From Archangium sp. (GTDB lineage Bacteria > Myxococcota > Myxococcia > Myxococcales > Myxococcaceae): a stretch of 6,265 nt of DNA. A program made the translations under genes and the position numbers. The stretch is taken from NCBI GenBank assembly GCA_016793525.1, contig JAEUJT010000324.1:1-6265 (forward strand), given 5' to 3'. The notes below the pieces were generated by a model. The model was not told the DNA's origin. It was given only the letters and a program-made list of their open reading frames with translations, and did not search any database. Shown piece by piece: positions 6,212 to 6,265 of this stretch (the stretch's first letter is position 1; each line of letters opens with the position of its first letter).

Positions 6212-6265
6212 ATGAATTCACACATTTTTCGCGAGTACGATGTGCGTGGGCTGGTCGGTACGGAT
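6212..6265 (+). CDS. manB: Phosphomannomutase/phosphoglucomutase, N-terminal start (3' partial)
   Basis: Eighteen codons are visible before the window ends: MNSHIFREYDVRGLVGTD. The string IFREYD(V/I)RG followed by G-T-D is the characteristic N-terminus of alpha-D-phosphohexomutases of the ManB/AlgC group, which interconvert mannose-6-phosphate and mannose-1-phosphate (often glucose phosphates too) in the cytoplasm. Its product is the substrate of ManC, encoded about 2.5 kb upstream on the same strand, which favours the phosphomannomutase role. The catalytic phosphoserine loop and the rest of the enzyme lie beyond the window, so substrate preference cannot be judged; a phosphoglucosamine mutase is less likely from this N-terminus. 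It starts 57 bp from, and divergent to, the Kelch lipoprotein gene. Confidence 0.8.
   Translation, partial: MNSHIFREYDVRGLVGTD

Overview
The window is GC-rich, densely coding DNA. It carries a GDP-mannose/glycosyltransferase locus interrupted by a large secreted Kelch-repeat lipoprotein gene. The high GC content, the strongly GC-biased third codon positions, and the mosaic lipoprotein (Ig-like domain, Cys-rich 'CDDGDVCTDDAC'-type segment, long Kelch array) all point to a myxobacterium or close relative (Myxococcota). That assignment is inferred from protein style; there is no rRNA or other marker in the window.

Layout: (1) 2-295, + strand, the C-terminal end of a charged Ala/Glu/Arg-rich coiled-coil protein whose start lies before the window. 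(2) 352-2553, + strand, a 733-aa polytopic GT-C-fold glycosyltransferase of the AftB/ZomB-like type with a long C-terminal soluble region. (3) 2645-3715, + strand, manC, a short monofunctional mannose-1-phosphate guanylyltransferase. (4) 3731-6154, - strand, an 807-aa predicted lipoprotein: signal peptide, choice-of-anchor/ASH-like Ig domain, a 20-cysteine segment, then about 12 Kelch-type units. (5) 6212 to the window end, + strand, the first 18 codons of a phosphohexomutase (manB-type phosphomannomutase). The gaps are short: 56, 91, 15 and 57 bp. No tRNA, rRNA, CRISPR array, IS element or phage gene was seen.

How the genes fit together: ManB (mannose-6-P to mannose-1-P) and ManC (mannose-1-P to GDP-mannose) are consecutive steps of GDP-mannose synthesis. 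The upstream membrane glycosyltransferase is a plausible consumer of a lipid-linked sugar derived from that pool, so the + strand genes read as an envelope or exopolysaccharide glycan locus. The Kelch lipoprotein gene lies antiparallel between manC and manB, convergent with manC and divergent from manB, so it must be transcribed separately and its link to mannose metabolism is unproven.

Nothing here is clearly a new defence or mobile system. The points most worth a second look are the architecture of the Kelch lipoprotein, the unassigned C-terminal region of the glycosyltransferase, and the split manC/manB pair. Two hairpins, in the manC leader and at the manC/Kelch convergent junction, are weaker leads.
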